A stretch of 64,000 nucleotides of DNA, from positions 42,724,257-42,788,256 of the forward strand of contig CM051459.1 of the NCBI GenBank assembly GCA_028095005.1. Reading direction: 5' to 3'. The notes under the pieces were generated by a model, which was not told the origin of the DNA, made no database searches, and worked only from the letters and a program-made list of their open reading frames with translations. Both the position numbers and the translations under genes were made by a program. Positions 1 through 12,824 of the stretch are shown piece after piece. Source of the DNA: Rhynchospora pubera. Its lineage: Eukaryota; Streptophyta; Magnoliopsida; Poales; Cyperaceae. How positions within the stretch are numbered: the stretch's first letter is position 1; each line of letters begins with the position of its first letter.

Positions 1-362
1 ATATATATACATTTTTTTTTGTTATATTCTCAAATTAAATTAATTAGTAGTTTAAGTGTGTTTCTATTATTCAATTTGATTAAGTCATTTAATGATAATC
101 AACCAAAGATAGAACAATCTCAATTTTGCGATATTTTAATAGACGATGAAATTAAGTTTATATACATTAAATAAACTTTGGTAAACACTATCTTTAACAA
201 TCAGCAAATGCGCCTATAATTTTATTTGTAACAATTAATTTTTTTATTTACAATCGTCATAATTGTTAAGGAATAATGTCATAACTACAAACGCACGCTA
301 AAGCTATCCAAACTTGAAAATGATATTTTGGCATATTGCTATAATGTTATGTCAAATTAAGT
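1..362. other. AT-rich intergenic DNA
   Basis: No gene, element boundary or repeat is supported here. It is ordinary AT-rich plant intergenic sequence ending at the TSD of the next element. Confidence 0.5.
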
Positions 363-370
363 ACTAGAAG

Positions 371-1106
371 TAGGGGTGCAAGAAAAGCCCGTAGCTCGTA
401 GCTCGCTCGTGTTCGACTCGGAAAAAATTCGTTAACAACTCGTTCGTTTATAGCTCGAGCTATTAACGAGACGAGCTAATTAGCTCGCGAGTTCAATTTG
501 ACGAGTTCGAACCTGGTCTGGCTCGCTCGATAACAACTCGATGCCTGAACGAGTTATATAAATCGTCCGATCAAAATAGAATAAATCACAGCCATCAGTT
601 TCATTCACCTAATTTAATGTGTTATCCCATCGATATTCACGCCCATCTTCTCTCTCCACTCTCCCAGCCTCCTGTTCCCATCCCACCGCCGCACCTTACC
701 TAATGTCTTACCTTCCATTGACAAATTGGAAAGTGGAAACAATTTCAACAGAGCCATATCCCTTTCTTTCTATTGTCCCAAATCAACCTTCCTTTGTCAC
801 TAAATTCAAAATCCCATTCAAAGCTTCAGTCAGTCGTTGTTGTCTCCGCCACAAGGTCCACAACCTCCGTCGCTGCTGCCTCCGCAATGTCTAACCTCCT
901 TCCAGCGCCTCCACCAAGCTTCAAATTTTTCAGACCCTCTGTTCACGAGCCAGCTCGTGACTCGCTCGTAACTAGACGAGACGAGATCGAATCAAAAGAA
1001 ATAGCTCGCACCCTCATAGCGAGACGAGCCAGCTCGCTCGTTATCTTGCCGAGACGAGTTCGAGACAGAGCTAACTCGCTCGTAGCTCGGCTCGTGAACA
1101 GCCCTA
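371..1106. mobile_element. Non-autonomous hAT-type element, 736 bp
   Basis: The element starts TAGGGGTGCA and ends CAGCCCTA and is flanked by a perfect 8-bp direct repeat ACTAGAAG (363-370 and 1107-1114), the TSD length of the hAT superfamily. Both subterminal regions are packed with AGCTCG/GAGCTCG motifs in both orientations, as expected of transposase-binding subterminal repeats. No transposase is encoded. The middle, about 590-945, differs in composition (CT-rich, with short open frames) and may be captured host sequence. Ends and TSD are seen directly; the superfamily is inferred from TSD length and ends. Confidence 0.88.
590..945 (+). other. Possible captured gene fragment inside the hAT element
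   Basis: Between the AGCTCG-rich ends the sequence becomes CT-rich and C-rich, like a plant 5'UTR or early coding region, with overlapping short frames on the plus strand (for example a 112-residue frame from 773 that reads on into the hAT subterminal repeats). I recognise no protein. A gene fragment acquired by the transposon is one reading; chance is the other. Confidence 0.3.
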
Positions 1107-1169
1107 ACTAGAAGGTCAATAATTGAAATATGGTCGTAGGTCTAAGTTAAATGTAACTAACCATTGTCA

Positions 1170-1562
1170 GAGTTTTGCTATGGTGAGATGCATCACAAAA
1201 AACCTTCCGTGAGATGCGATCAAAACACATGAATCTAGTTCAAAATAACTGATCTAAACCGTCTAATATGATCTCTCTATTGAAATCTCCATGCAGAATA
1301 AATTTTATTTTTTTTCAATTTTTTAAGTATTTTTTTGAAATTTTAGAAAATTATTAATCTAATTAGTTCTGAATCTTTCAAAAACTGTCATTTTTAAAAA
1401 TCCGAAAAAATTTCTAAAAAAATGTAAAATTTAGTATGCATGGAGATTTCAATAGAGAGATCATATTAGATGGTTTGAATCAGTCATTTTGAATCAGATT
1501 CATGCGTTTTGATCGCATCTCACGGAAGGTTTTTTGTGATGCATCTCACCATAGCAAAACTC
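1170..1562. mobile_element. Mutator-like foldback MITE, 393 bp
   Basis: Two long inverted arms (starting GAGTTTTGCTATGGTGAGAT and ending with its complement) meet at an A/T-rich centre. The element is flanked by a perfect 9-bp direct repeat CCATTGTCA (1161-1169 and 1563-1571). A 9-bp TSD with long terminal inverted repeats is typical of Mutator-like elements. The inner arm (an AATATGATCTCT-type motif and a CTCCATG motif) resembles that of the foldback element at 9273-9637. No coding capacity. Confidence 0.9.
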
Positions 1563-2389
1563 CCATTGTCATATAATGTTACTATAAATGTCGCATTCAA
1601 ATAAATTGATACACGGGTCGATCGACTTTCCGAAGGATTATGAATAACAAAACAAATAATAGCTAACATAAAAATTTTCTAATGGAACAAATAAAATTTC
1701 AAAACAACTTACCATTCGAAATTTTAAAAATACTAAATCTCAATTTCACATCAAAATTTTTTTGTTTTTCTTTCATGAACCGAGGATAGGGCAATATATA
1801 ATTTTCCAACGGCATGCAACGAGAGTGACTTGAAATCATTTTTATTTTATTTTTTGGTAAATATGTCTGAAATAATCTCGTCAGACTACTGCACTTACCA
1901 GAAATGTGTTTCGGCCTTAGAGTTGCCTCATAGAAGTTATTTCCATGTAATTTCAAAAAACTTGCAATTGTATTCTGGCCTCAGAATTGGTTGAGGTTTT
2001 GGAATTTCTTTCATTTCAATTCTAGTAGTGCAACTGATTCGGAGACAAATAACAAAATATTTTTCTAATTTCTATGTTTATATATTTTTGTGTTTTTTTT
2101 ATAATGGATATAATATTTTCTTTATAAAACACATTTATGTGTCGCTCAAGCACAATTCAATACCGACCGGCTTTTAACTTTCGAAATTTAGATAATAACA
2201 TTGTTTTCCATGAGAATAATTCTGGGGCTATTAAGTAATGGTGCTGCAATAAATAATTAGTTCAAGTATCGTCCATTATGAAAACGACCATAAAGCATAA
2301 AAAATATAATAATTATAACATGGCTTTAATAAAAGCTTGAAGTCCAAAAATATATTTCGTATTTTCTGTCAAAACGTAAAGAAGATCTA

Positions 2390-2652
2390 TAGGGCTGTAA
2401 AACAGTCGAAATGGTGATGAAACTAGGGTGTTTTGTCAACTGTTTCATTTCGTTTGACAAAATAGATTTTTTATTTCGTTAATCGTTTCGTCGGGACGAA
2501 ACAATCAAAATTGACGAAATTTTCGTGATTCACACATGGACGAAACCGTTTCGTCCAACCAATTAACGATATCGTTTTGTTGTTTCGTTAAACGTTTCGT
2601 CCGGACGAAACGAAACGAAAAACAGTTAAAACGGATTTCGTTTTCAGTCCTA
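2390..2652. mobile_element. hAT-type MITE, 263 bp
   Basis: Starts TAGGGCTGTAAAAC and ends CAGTCCTA. Flanking 8-mers AAGATCTA and AAACTCTA match at 6 of 8 positions, consistent with an eroded hAT TSD. The interior repeats GTTTCGT/ACGAAAC motifs in both orientations, as do the other TAGGG(N)TGT elements in this window. Confidence 0.7.
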
Positions 2653-4254
2653 AAACTCTACGTCTCAATTAATTGAAACTAACATACTATACGGTTTCCA
2701 AAACTAGATAATCTTGATAGGGCCCGAGGCCATCTGGACTAGCAATCCAGCTCGTCAAGCATGGTCCAAGAAAGGCTGTGGATCACGAAGTCTCGAGGCA
2801 TGACAGGAGGTATGTGAGGGCGTAACTTGTGAGGCGAGATATGTACGATCTTGCAGCGAACCTCACAAGGTTAGAAAATGTACTATCTACAATAGTTTAT
2901 AAATTGAGCACTCTCCGCTGGAGAGGGAGGTCGACACTTTAGAAATTTCTACTTGTAACTAGACTTACTAGAATGATTAATAAAATGAGATTTTATCACT
3001 TTGGCAATTGATTTTTTTCTTATCGGCTCCGTTGGATAGGTGTGGGAAGAAATGCACATCTTCAATTTCCACCGGTCACTAATCTTGTGTCACACATCGT
3101 AATTAAGTTTTGAGACGTTAGTTGTCCTTATGGTAGGTGTAAAATTGTAAATTAAGATAATAATTTCTTTGTCAAACAAAAATCAAGTTCTGAACAATTA
3201 ATGACACTTTCTTTTGTTATTGATTTAGAAGTGATTATTTGGTAGAACGTGAAGTTTCATGAGCGAACGGTACTAAAATGTTCAGGATATTGTGCTAGCT
3301 TTTATTCTTTAACACTTTTTTAGCATAAACATGGATATTAAAGTTAAACCTAACTGGTATTTTCAGCATATAAAAAAGATGCTTTTGGCAAACTGTCAAC
3401 ATTTCTGATCATTAAATTTCGTCGCGTTACATCCTTTTTTCAAGGGCATACGTTGCAGTCTTGCAGATGCTGATATATGTGATATAGACTTTTATTGTTA
3501 ATAAAAAATGAAGCAAATAAGGCACGAGGATTATATGTAATATATGCCGGTTACTACGACTAAGAGAAAAAGTAGCGGTAAATGGGTATGACTATGAGAA
3601 CCAGCTCTTAGTCTAGCCAGCTGATTTGAAATCCGACTGGATAATTTTTTATAAACATTTAATTTGAAAATAAATTGGAAAATTTGATCTCCAATTTATC
3701 TCAAAAAAAAAATAGCAATAAATGAGTAGAATTACTAACAGCTAATTAGCTTTAGGATACCTAAAACAACTTATTAGCAACTATAGCAATTAACTACTCG
3801 TTAGTCGTTACTAATCTCATAGGCGTACGTCTTACGTCACTAATGGCTATATGAGCACTTTTTTTTTGTCCTTTGACGTGCTATAATTTTTATTTTATTA
3901 AGAGTCAATTTTTTAAAAAAATGTTAGAAGTATAAATTATCTAAAAATAATAAAACTTAGTTTTTTACAAAATTTGATATGATGAAGAACATTGAATTTC
4001 GTTTGGGATTAAAAAAAAAAACAAAAACAAAAACAGAGAGAGAAATTTCCCACAATACCATAAAACAATACCATCATTGCCATCACAAACTTTTTGACTA
4101 TCGAACAATTTGATCTGCTAAAATTTTTCTATTAATGGATACTTCAACAATCAAGTTTTTTCTTATTACCCTAAAAAAAAAATTTCTTATTGCATGGAAT
4201 TTTTAACTGTGGTCCGATGCAATTACCAGAGATCCAGAAAGTTCTTTTCAACGC
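2653..4254. other. Intergenic; LTR-like patch at about 2690-3110
   Basis: The part from about 2690 to 3110 is less AT-rich than its surroundings and contains a TATA-like TTTATAAA near 2899 followed by an AATAAAA near 2981, the order seen in an LTR or an old promoter. I could not find matching ends or a TSD, so this is weak. The rest is AT-rich with no supported feature. Confidence 0.25.
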
Positions 4255-4262
4255 AGTCCAGC

Positions 4263-5158
4263 CAGGGGCGAAGCTATGTGGAGAAAGGTGGGTCCATGGA
4301 CCCACCTCAAAAAAAATATTTTCTTAATAGTATATTTGTTTGTAATTAAAAACAAAGGTCACAAGAAGTTAGGGACCCATCTAAAAAATTTGAAGGACCC
4401 AGCTAAACATGTCGTGTTTGATTTGAATTGTATAACGACGTCTACAAAATCGCATAGGGATCCAGGTAGCATTTGTTCCTGACTAATCGTCTTCTTCCTT
4501 CATCCCCAATTAATTTTATTAAGACAAAATTTAGAATAGAATGGAATATTTAGATAAATAATTATTTGTAGCATATATATACTAGCGTGAATCTCGTGCA
4601 TTGCAGGATTCGTCTATATAATATTTTGTGAACTTTAGGACATAATAAACAAAAGCTACCACATAAGATAAAAAATGCAATTCGGATATTATATAAAAAC
4701 TGCCAGTAAAAATCATAAATACTATTTTTGTCAAAACAAATTTCGAGCGCCACAAAAGATAAGAAATATTGTGGTTTGAATAGTGGCCAAATTCCTCTGT
4801 ATGCCTCATATCTTTATATATCTATAATATAGAAAAAAAAGTGTTCAATAATATTTCTAATGAACCTATTATGTAAAATTATGAGAAAAATAAAAATTCA
4901 TAGGAAATTGTTGTATCTTTTTATTGCCTTGATTTTTGAATTATTATTTTGTATATTAAATATATTATTTTAGATTTTCTATTGTTATTATAATATATAT
5001 TTGATTTCTCATGAATTTTTTATATCACATTATTTAGAGTTCTTTATTTAAAAAATATTATTATACTATGTCTATATTAAAAGTTACATCATACATATAT
5101 TTTCAGCAAAAAAAAAAATTACGGACCCTGCTGACACGAAATCCTGGCTTCGCCACTG
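4263..5158. mobile_element. Non-autonomous hAT element, 896 bp
   Basis: Ends are CAGGGGCGAAGC and GCTTCGCCACTG, imperfect inverted repeats, flanked by a perfect 8-bp TSD AGTCCAGC (4255-4262 and 5159-5166). The interior is AT-rich and no transposase frame survives. Short open frames inside look like chance. Confidence 0.9.
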
Positions 5159-5199
5159 AGTCCAGCAAACTTCTGATAGTGACTTCTAGTGTAGTTTAA

Positions 5200-5760
5200 T
5201 ATTTTAGGGGGCGTTTGTTTGTGTAGTAAGGGTTGCATAAGTTAGGGATGCCTAAGTATTTATGTAGTGTTATATAATAGATGTTTGGTTGTGTAGTAAG
5301 GATGACTAACTTAATGCATGAATATATTCATGTCAAAAGACTAAAATGCCCTTATATTAATGCCTTTAATTAATTATTTTTCTTAAATCATTATTATTAT
5401 TAATTAATATTACTTCTTAAATATTATTAATTATAATAATTAATCTTTATTATTAATTATAATTTTTTAATAATTATTGTTTCTTATTAAATATTATTAT
5501 TTATTAATTAATATTAATTATCTGTTAATTATTAATTATTAATGATAATTAGAAATCATTTTATTATTATGAAATATTATTAATTATTTAATAATAAAAA
5601 ATTATTTATTAATTATTTGTAATTAATAATTATTATTATTATTAAATCATTATTATTAATAATTAATATTGCTTGTAAAAGTATTATTAATTATTAATTA
5701 TAATAATTAATATTTATTATTATTTATGATTTTTTAATAGTTATCGTTAATTATTAAATG
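5200..5760. repeat. TTATTAATTA-type low-complexity tract
   Basis: From about 5370 to 5760 the sequence is almost only A and T in TTATTAAT/ATTAATTA words. It begins with a possible transposon end at about 5209 (GGGGGCGTTTGTTTGTGTAG) whose partner end I could not find. Confidence 0.6.
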
Positions 5761-6010
5761 CTCTCTCGAAATTTACCATAGCATTGCTAGAATTCAGTTT
5801 ATATGTTTTAGGAATTAGCTAGTCAATATATAGGGTACAGATTAAATGCTCTGTTGGCACTAGCATTTTTTTTGTTTCAGAGATCAAGATTTAAATCTTT
5901 AACATTCATTCAAACATACAAAATATACGATAGTGAGAAAAAAAGTAAATTTCGGTGGTTATTAAATCTGCCCAAAATGGTTTGAAGCAGTTAATCTGCC
6001 AATAATTAAA

Positions 6011-6421
6011 GAGAAAGTTTAATATGCACTATAGTGCGTATGAATTTTTATACACCACAGATTTTTTTGGAGTATTTTTATAAATTGACAAATCTAATTT
6101 AGCCAATCTAATCTAGATATTGAAATCTCATAGCAAACAAAATTTTACAATTTTGAGATTTTATTACTATTTTTTCGATTTTTTAAAATTTGTTATGTTT
6201 GGAATGTTGTAAATAGTAGTTTGTTTCTAAAAATGACAGGTTTTAAAAAATTCGAAAAAATAGTAATAAAATCTTAAAAATTTTAAAATTTGGTTTGCTA
6301 TGAGATTATAATATATATATTAGATTGGTTAAATTAAATTTGTCAATTTATAAAAATGCTCCTGAAAAAGTCTACGGTGCGTAGAAAATCCTATGCACTA
6401 TGGTGCCTATTAAATTTTCTC
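6011..6421. mobile_element. Mutator-like foldback MITE, 411 bp
   Basis: Long inverted arms (GAGAAAGTTTAATATGCACT at the left, its near complement at the right) are flanked by a perfect 9-bp TSD ATAATTAAA (6002-6010 and 6422-6430). The centre contains two opposed copies of a TCGAAAAAATAGTAATAAAA-like stretch. No coding capacity. Confidence 0.88.
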
Positions 6422-6430
6422 ATAATTAAA

Positions 6431-9272
6431 AGTTATTATACTTTCTATTTCATAGATTAAAAATTTGCGGACACGAGCGATAACTTCAGCACCTCCAAAT
6501 AGTTAGTTATGCTAATGTCCTAATTAATTTGAAAAGAAATATATTAACTTAATGTTATAGAAATGAAAAATAAAGAAGTACAAGTAATGTAGATTTAGAG
6601 AAAATTTTGAAATTTGTACAGCGTAAATTTTATGAAAAATGAAGTCGCTGTGATAGCTGAGCTACATCCAAAATATCTCGCGTTGGATGTGATTTTAGCT
6701 GGTTATGTCAAAACTCATCGTCTATGTGAGGTTAAAGTTGTTCTAATTTCTGTCTATTTTAAGGGTAATAAGGGTTGTATGAAGAAACATATTAGGAAAA
6801 ATACGCACTTTATAACTTTTATAATTTTGAACACAATTGACAAAGTTGCCACTAGAAAAAAACAGAGAAAATGTGTATGTCATGCGACGACATGTATGCG
6901 CGCAGTAGCAACATAGCTACTATACTGTAATTATCTGAACTTTCTTTTTTATGTTCAGTTTTTATTATTATTTTTTTGAAAGAAGCTACCTATGAAAATA
7001 TCTGAACTTGTTGAATTCTCTGTTTTACCTTTTGGGTCAGAAAAAGATCCTTTGGTCTGAAATTATTATGTGATTTACTATGCAAAATTTTGAGTACAAT
7101 ATTGTCACCTCCTATATATTACCCTTAAAAATCATTTAGTGCTTCTAATAAAAAGTTAAAGGTGATAGGATAGGTGGGTGTTTTTTCTCTACCTACTAAA
7201 AGACTACTAATGCATTTAGGAAGGTGTTGATTAATCAAATGTTAATACGACAAAACGCATTTCAAATCCATCCATTTCACTTCTAATTAGGTTGGCGTTA
7301 TTTAATCTATGGATACGGTTCTCTTCCATCCATTGTCAAGTATTGTTAATTAAAATTAAACAAGTTAATTTGTAATAAAAGCCCTATATATTGTAGTTTT
7401 TCTAACAGCACCCCTGTTTTTCCTTACTTAATTTGGATATCAAAATCTATAAGGGGCTCATGTAAATTTTGTGATTTAGATAAGCAACCTACAATGTCAT
7501 TCAAATTGATCCAAAGATACTTACAAATACCGACAATTTTTTTTTATTGAAGGGTAATAAATGAATATATCATAACGACCATTTCCTTCATGTAATGGAT
7601 AAGCTATTTTTACTCTTTTTTTTTTAATCTTTCTAATTTTCATGTGCAGTGCCAACAGGTTCGGTATGTCTCACGACACGTGTACAATGCGTTTTATATT
7701 TTTTTTATATACTTTATTTCCATTAATAAATCATAAAAATTGTGAAAACTAAATATTTTAATATTAGCGGATATTACACCTAGAGAAATAGAACAACTTT
7801 TTTTTTCTAACATTTGTTATTTTCGCTAAAAATCTTCTTTAAATCAAGAAAACCCGAAAAAGTTAAAATATATAGATACAAATTTATGCTATTGATTCAT
7901 CATAATTCTAAAACTTGTAATTTGTACATTTCATAGAAAAGTTTGCAAAAATGAATATATATTTTTGAAAAATGTTATTGCACATGCGATGTGACTGGTT
8001 ATGTTACGCCTCCTGAAATAATTACAATTATGTTACTAAAGTGCAATATGTTTCTTTATTTAAGAGTGTTCTGGTTTCTATATTTTTGGTGTTTTAAATG
8101 TCTCTAAATTCATTTATTGATTATTATTTTAAATTTCAAATTTTGAATCCAAATAGTTGATATCATATAATTCAACTAGCGATGTAACTTTTAGAGTTCA
8201 TTAATTCGATACTCGATAGAGAGATGAAAAGTTCAACGAATATTGCTAAGTATGAAATTAATACTAATTTTAAATACATTCATATTTTGTTATTTAGTTG
8301 ACTATTAAATTAATTTTAAAACTTATATGGAAACATATCACTCTTTGAATCGAACAATACCAATAATTTAGTTTGACATATGAATTTTAAATTTAGAAAA
8401 TATAATAAAAAAACGAGTTTTGACACACCAAGATGTGATCACCGAGCCCCTCGTATTTTAATTACCAAAGTACTCTTAAACTAAAAAGTTTAAGTGCATT
8501 TGTTAGAAATTCATGTGGTCAATAACCGAAAAAGCACGAAATCTAGAAGCTATGCCCAATCATAAGCCAAATTGAGGGAATTTTTGCTTTTAGACTGGTC
8601 TATCATTACGTATTGACCCAATTACAAATCTACAATATATTAGAGCTAGAGAAAAATAAAATCTTATACAACTTTTCCTCTTTGAAAGCATTCCCTTTAA
8701 TTGGTTTTGGGTCAAGGTATTTTTCAACAAGACAACAACCGAATGTTCTTTCGTCGCTTTCAGGTTAGTCTGGCAGAGCCTAAATTTTGCGCCATTATCT
8801 TTTTTTTTTCCTATTTGTTATTCCCTTATTACAGCCCTCCTTATTTGATGATTTCTTCAACTTACTTGGAATCTACTTTTGGTGATCACAACGGATATTG
8901 CAAATAAATATCAACTCATACGGTCTAGTACATATTATCCATATCATTTCAGAAACTTCTAAATGTGCGCATGTCATAGTATTGTATTGGATACAGTTGC
9001 GCTATGTATTAATGTATGATTAGACATAATACGACAAAAAAAAATTTTGAGGATGACATAACAAAATGTCGATTATGTTTATATGTGCTGCCGCAGCTAT
9101 CCTGATTTATTCACTTTTTTTTTTCTCAGATCACGTTAGTTTACTAAAGAATATAAATTTAAAATTAGCGTTGACCGACTTTTCTTGAAGCAGATATTAT
9201 ATTATGGTTCGGTCACGGCCGGGCCGGTACTGTATGGTTCCTATTTTATGTTTCATTGTTGAGTAATGCTAG
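6431..9272. other. Gene-free AT-rich stretch
   Basis: No gene, array or bounded element is supported. Open frames here (for example 6614-6916 and 8701-8907) are short, compositionally like the surroundings and resemble no family I know. Confidence 0.5.
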
Positions 9273-9637
9273 AATCAAACATATAGGACGTCAAACACGA
9301 TCCAAACGTCGCACATTTAAAATTTCAAACGGTCGATCCAAACCGCTCAATATGATCTCTATATTAAAATATCTTTGATAACCAAATTTTATATTTTTTC
9401 ATATTTTCTAACTATTTTTTTCGAATTTTCAAAATTGAAGGGTTCGGAACTTTTTAGATTGAGCCTATTGAAAAATTCCAAACAAATAGTAAAAAAATTT
9501 GAAAAAATATAAAATTTGGTCTCCATGAAGATTTTATAACATAGAACAATTTGAGCGGTTTGGATCGGCTATTTCAATCTTAAAAATTAAAATTTTATCG
9601 CGTTGGACAAGTGCACGTGTCCTATATGTTTGGTTGA
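9273..9637. mobile_element. Foldback MITE related to the 1170-1562 element
   Basis: The left end ATCAAACATATAGGAC is matched in reverse by GTCCTATATGTTTGGTT at the right, and the inner arms pair across an AT-rich centre. The inner-arm motif (CAATATGATCTCT plus a CTCCATG box) is like the element at 1170-1562, but the outer termini differ. I could not find a convincing TSD, so the exact ends are uncertain. Confidence 0.65.
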
Positions 9638-9842
9638 TTAGATTTTCGTTTGATGATGCGTCTCTCTCAATTCATGGAATACTTTTGTAGCGATCGAGTA
9701 GCGACCCCATCTAAAAAATCTCATCCGATCCGATCTTGATTCAATTCGATATGATCCAAAATTTTAGAAGTCAGTACGGAATTAACCGAATCCATTATAT
9801 CCTTTTGCAAACGAAGACTTTACGGATTTTATTGCCTACGTT

Positions 9843-10167
9843 TAGGGGTGTCAAAAGAATTCTGTTTGGAACGTTTTGTTCCATTCCGTCCGAACAAAAT
9901 AGCTAACGGAACATCAATTGGGTTTTGTTTCTAAAAACAGAATGAAAACGAAACTGATACCGGTAAAAGTTAGTGTTTCGTTTACCAAAAATTAGGCTCA
10001 AATCAATGAAAAATGGCTTAAATCAATAAAAAATGGAGAACGAACAGCTAACGGAACGAAAAACTGTTTCGTTTTACCAAATGGAACGGAAACGAAACTA
10101 ATATGAGTTACGTTACCAGAAACAGAACACCCATATTCGCTTCTGTTTCGTACGTTTGGCACCCCTA
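9843..10167. mobile_element. hAT-type MITE, 325 bp
   Basis: Starts TAGGGGTGTCAAAAG and ends TTTGGCACCCCTA. Flanking 8-mers CCTACGTT (9835-9842) and CCTGCGTT (10168-10175) match at 7 of 8 positions. The interior carries GTTTCGTT/AACGAAAC repeats in both directions. Confidence 0.85.
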
Positions 10168-10396
10168 CCTGCGTTTGGTTGAAACTTGAAAGTGGTAGGA
10201 GCTATAGTTCCTACTTTTTCCAACAAAAAAAAAATTAATCCAATCTGACCATCATATCATGTAATCCAATAACTTTTTGAAGTTAAATAGACTCAATCCA
10301 ATCCAACCCATATCGAATTTTAATAGTTACAAAATTTAATTTGATTGAAAAAACTAAGTCGAGCAAACTGGAATACTACTTTATCTAATCTATTAA

Positions 10397-10697
10397 GGCC
10401 CTGTTTGGATAGTTAGGAATAAGGACTATTCTAGACTAAATAGCTATTCGGGACTAAGAAACCATCCAAACAGTCCAGGATTAAGAGCTTATTCTTAATC
10501 AGACTAAGATTAGTTAATCCGACATTTTGTTAGAATAAGAGTTGAGATTAGAAAGAAAAGCTCATTATTTATTCTTTCCTCATCCAAACAAAAAAGTCTT
10601 AATCTGAGATTAAGTTTATTCTTAAGAATTTAGGATTAAGAATCTTAATCCTTAATAGCTAATTCTACCCTTAATCTCATACGATCCAAACAGAGCC
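10397..10697. mobile_element. Tourist-like foldback MITE
   Basis: Ends GGCCCTGTTTGGATAG and ATCCAAACAGAGCC form an inverted repeat, and internal segments (such as CTTAATC/GATTAAG) fold back repeatedly. Flanks are TAA and TTA, so the 3-bp TSD expected of PIF/Harbinger-type elements is not exact. Confidence 0.7.
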
Positions 10698-10850
10698 TTA
10701 TATATTGATCCGATTTTCTTTTTTAAAAAAAAAAAAATAGGACGAACTAAAACCCAACCTAATTGTTTGACTCGTGGATCATATAATATTTTGAAGTCAA
10801 TCTGAGCCAACTTGATTTCAATCTGTTATGATCCATCTATTTGTCGCCTC

Positions 10851-10899
10851 GATATAGATATAGATATAATATATCTATATCTATATCTATATCTATATG
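10851..10899. repeat. TATAGA/TATCTA microsatellite palindrome
   Basis: GATATA units turn into ATATCT units at about 10871, giving a short inverted microsatellite. Confidence 0.85.
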
Positions 10900-10973
10900 T
10901 ATGAGTTGCTATTGACTAAGACAGGGTACTAATTCTATACCAGTGGTATAATACCACAATGATCTTCTTTTTT

Positions 10974-11117
10974 GCTCCGTTTGGATAGGTGTGGGAAGAA
11001 GGAAAGAAGGAAAAAAATATTGAGAAGTGTATAACTTTGTGAAGAGTTTGAATTATTTATAATTTTTTTTTCCTTTTTCCTTCTTACTATTTCTTCTCAA
11101 CGCATCCAAACAGAGAC
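10974..11117. mobile_element. Tourist-like MITE, 144 bp
   Basis: Ends GCTCCGTTTGGATAGG and ATCCAAACAGAGAC with 3-bp flanks TTT on both sides. It carries the core GTATAACTTTGTGAAGAG, shared with at least six other elements in the window. Confidence 0.75.
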
Positions 11118-11771
11118 TTTATCAGTACGGATAATTGTCATGTTATCTAAAGTTATGCCAGTGGCATCCCTTAAAATATTGTTCGTAAAATCTTACTTCC
11201 TAGTCTTCTAGAATAATGATTCCTTAATAGAAGATACCATGAACAAATGTCATGTCATCATGGATCAATCTTTTTCAAATTTATTACCAGCACGTTGCTT
11301 TTCTGTGGGTATAAGATCAATAAAATCGGCTAGGAAAAAAAAATGTGAACATCAATTGCGTTTTAGAACCATACATTAAGAGACCGAGTTATTCAAATTA
11401 TGTACTTATCCGGCAAGTCATGGCTTGACACGGTCATGGTAATCTCATCTAACACAGTGACTCCGACTCGTGTTTATTATAACGTACATCATCGACTATT
11501 TTAGAAATTTGAATGAAAAACGATATCTATTTCAATGTTGGGTTTTTAGAATTAATTTAGGTATAGATAAGTGTCTCATATTCCTTTTTAATAAAAAGAT
11601 GAGGCATGACCCTCATTTTTTCTAAAAAAAAAAAATTGTCTCATATTCCTCCTTTTGTTTATTGATTTCTTTCAATTAACTCGAATTTTAGTACAATTGT
11701 TAAATTAGGAATTATTAATTAACGTTCAGAACTCATGAGAAAATAAACTTCTACAATTTTCAACTTGCGAG

Positions 11772-11925
11772 CAGTGTTTTTAAAACCGTACCTGATACCG
11801 AAAATTTTTTATAACACTGGAAACCATAACAGTGACCGAAACGACGGTATTTGATATTGTGAGAGAAAATACCGAATTTCGACCACCTGCTCGATAGGAG
11901 TGCCGGTACGGTTTTAAAAGCACCG
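11772..11925. mobile_element. hAT-like MITE, 154 bp
   Basis: The left end CAGTGTTTTTAAAACCGTAC and right end GGTTTTAAAAGCACCG are inverted repeats. The 8-bp flanks CTTGCGAG and GTTGCAAG match at 6 of 8 positions. Confidence 0.6.
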
Positions 11926-12539
11926 GTTGCAAGTAGCAACATCAGTTTAGAATTTAGAAGAGTTTGTTTCAACATACAGTTTTTTGTTCCAGATTCTCTG
12001 TTGAATCTGTCATTTTCTTTACCAAAGCTTCAATTCTCTCGACTGCTCAGGACCTTGCATGATATGTGAAATGATGCCTCCCGTCTATGTAACTCCGTTG
12101 TTATTTCTAATTGGAATAACATAATCTTGTTATTAATTTTGACAGTTCAACTTAACTGAATGCATATAGCAAACTAGCCAGAAGTAGCCTCCTTAAAATG
12201 TGAAAGTTAATTTCACAATTTTCATGTTTTTAATGTTCTAGAACGAGTGCACGACCATATAAAAATATGGACAGACAACACGTCAACACGGATGTTTAAT
12301 TATTAGTGGGCCTTCAAAGTGGTGGGCTGGAGGCCCAATGTTGCAGGGATATCTTGTTAACGATGAATTTCCACATTCAATAAAATGAAACTTAGAATTT
12401 TTTTAAGGAACTTCTCTACATAAATCAAATTCAAAAGAGGCTACTGGCGGGAAAATCAAATAAATACAACCCCTAAATAAAAAATTTCAAAAAAACCCAC
12501 TTATAAATTTCTTAATTCTTATTCGAGGCACACATTTTT

Positions 12540-12810
12540 AACAGAGCTGATAAGCGTCATCCAGCTGAAAATCATCCGCGTCATCCAACAGCGATTTTTC
12601 CGCTCCCTTCCTTTCCCCTCGCGCTCGCGCTCTTATTTTCCGACACTTCCTTTCCTCCCTTCTCTCCTTGCGCTCTCTTTTCATTTGCATCGCTTCCTCC
12701 TCTCCTCTCCTCTCCTCCTCCTTTCCATCACGATTTTTTTTCCATGGATTCCACCTCTTTCCCCCTATCTTTGTCTCGTTCCACTGCATCTCTGACATGT
12801 GCATTCTGAC
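12540..12810 (+). other. CT-rich, 5'UTR-like segment
   Basis: This segment is strongly CT-rich, unlike its AT-rich neighbours, and ends in an ATG at 12744 in good context (CCATGG) that opens only about 21 codons before a stop. It looks like the start of a gene that was cut off, or sequence captured by the repeat structure that follows. The minus-strand frame over it (12538-13053) only reflects the composition of the satellite. Confidence 0.3.
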
Positions 12811-12824
12811 TTGCTTCTTTAAAA

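Noticed and set aside
619..1111. Short frames in the hAT element at 371-1106 as real genes
   Set aside because: They cross into the subterminal AGCTCG repeats and match nothing I know; kept only as possible captured sequence.
5209..5310. Possible transposon end GGGGGCGTTTGTTTGTG
   Set aside because: No matching inverted end or TSD could be found in the next 1.5 kb.
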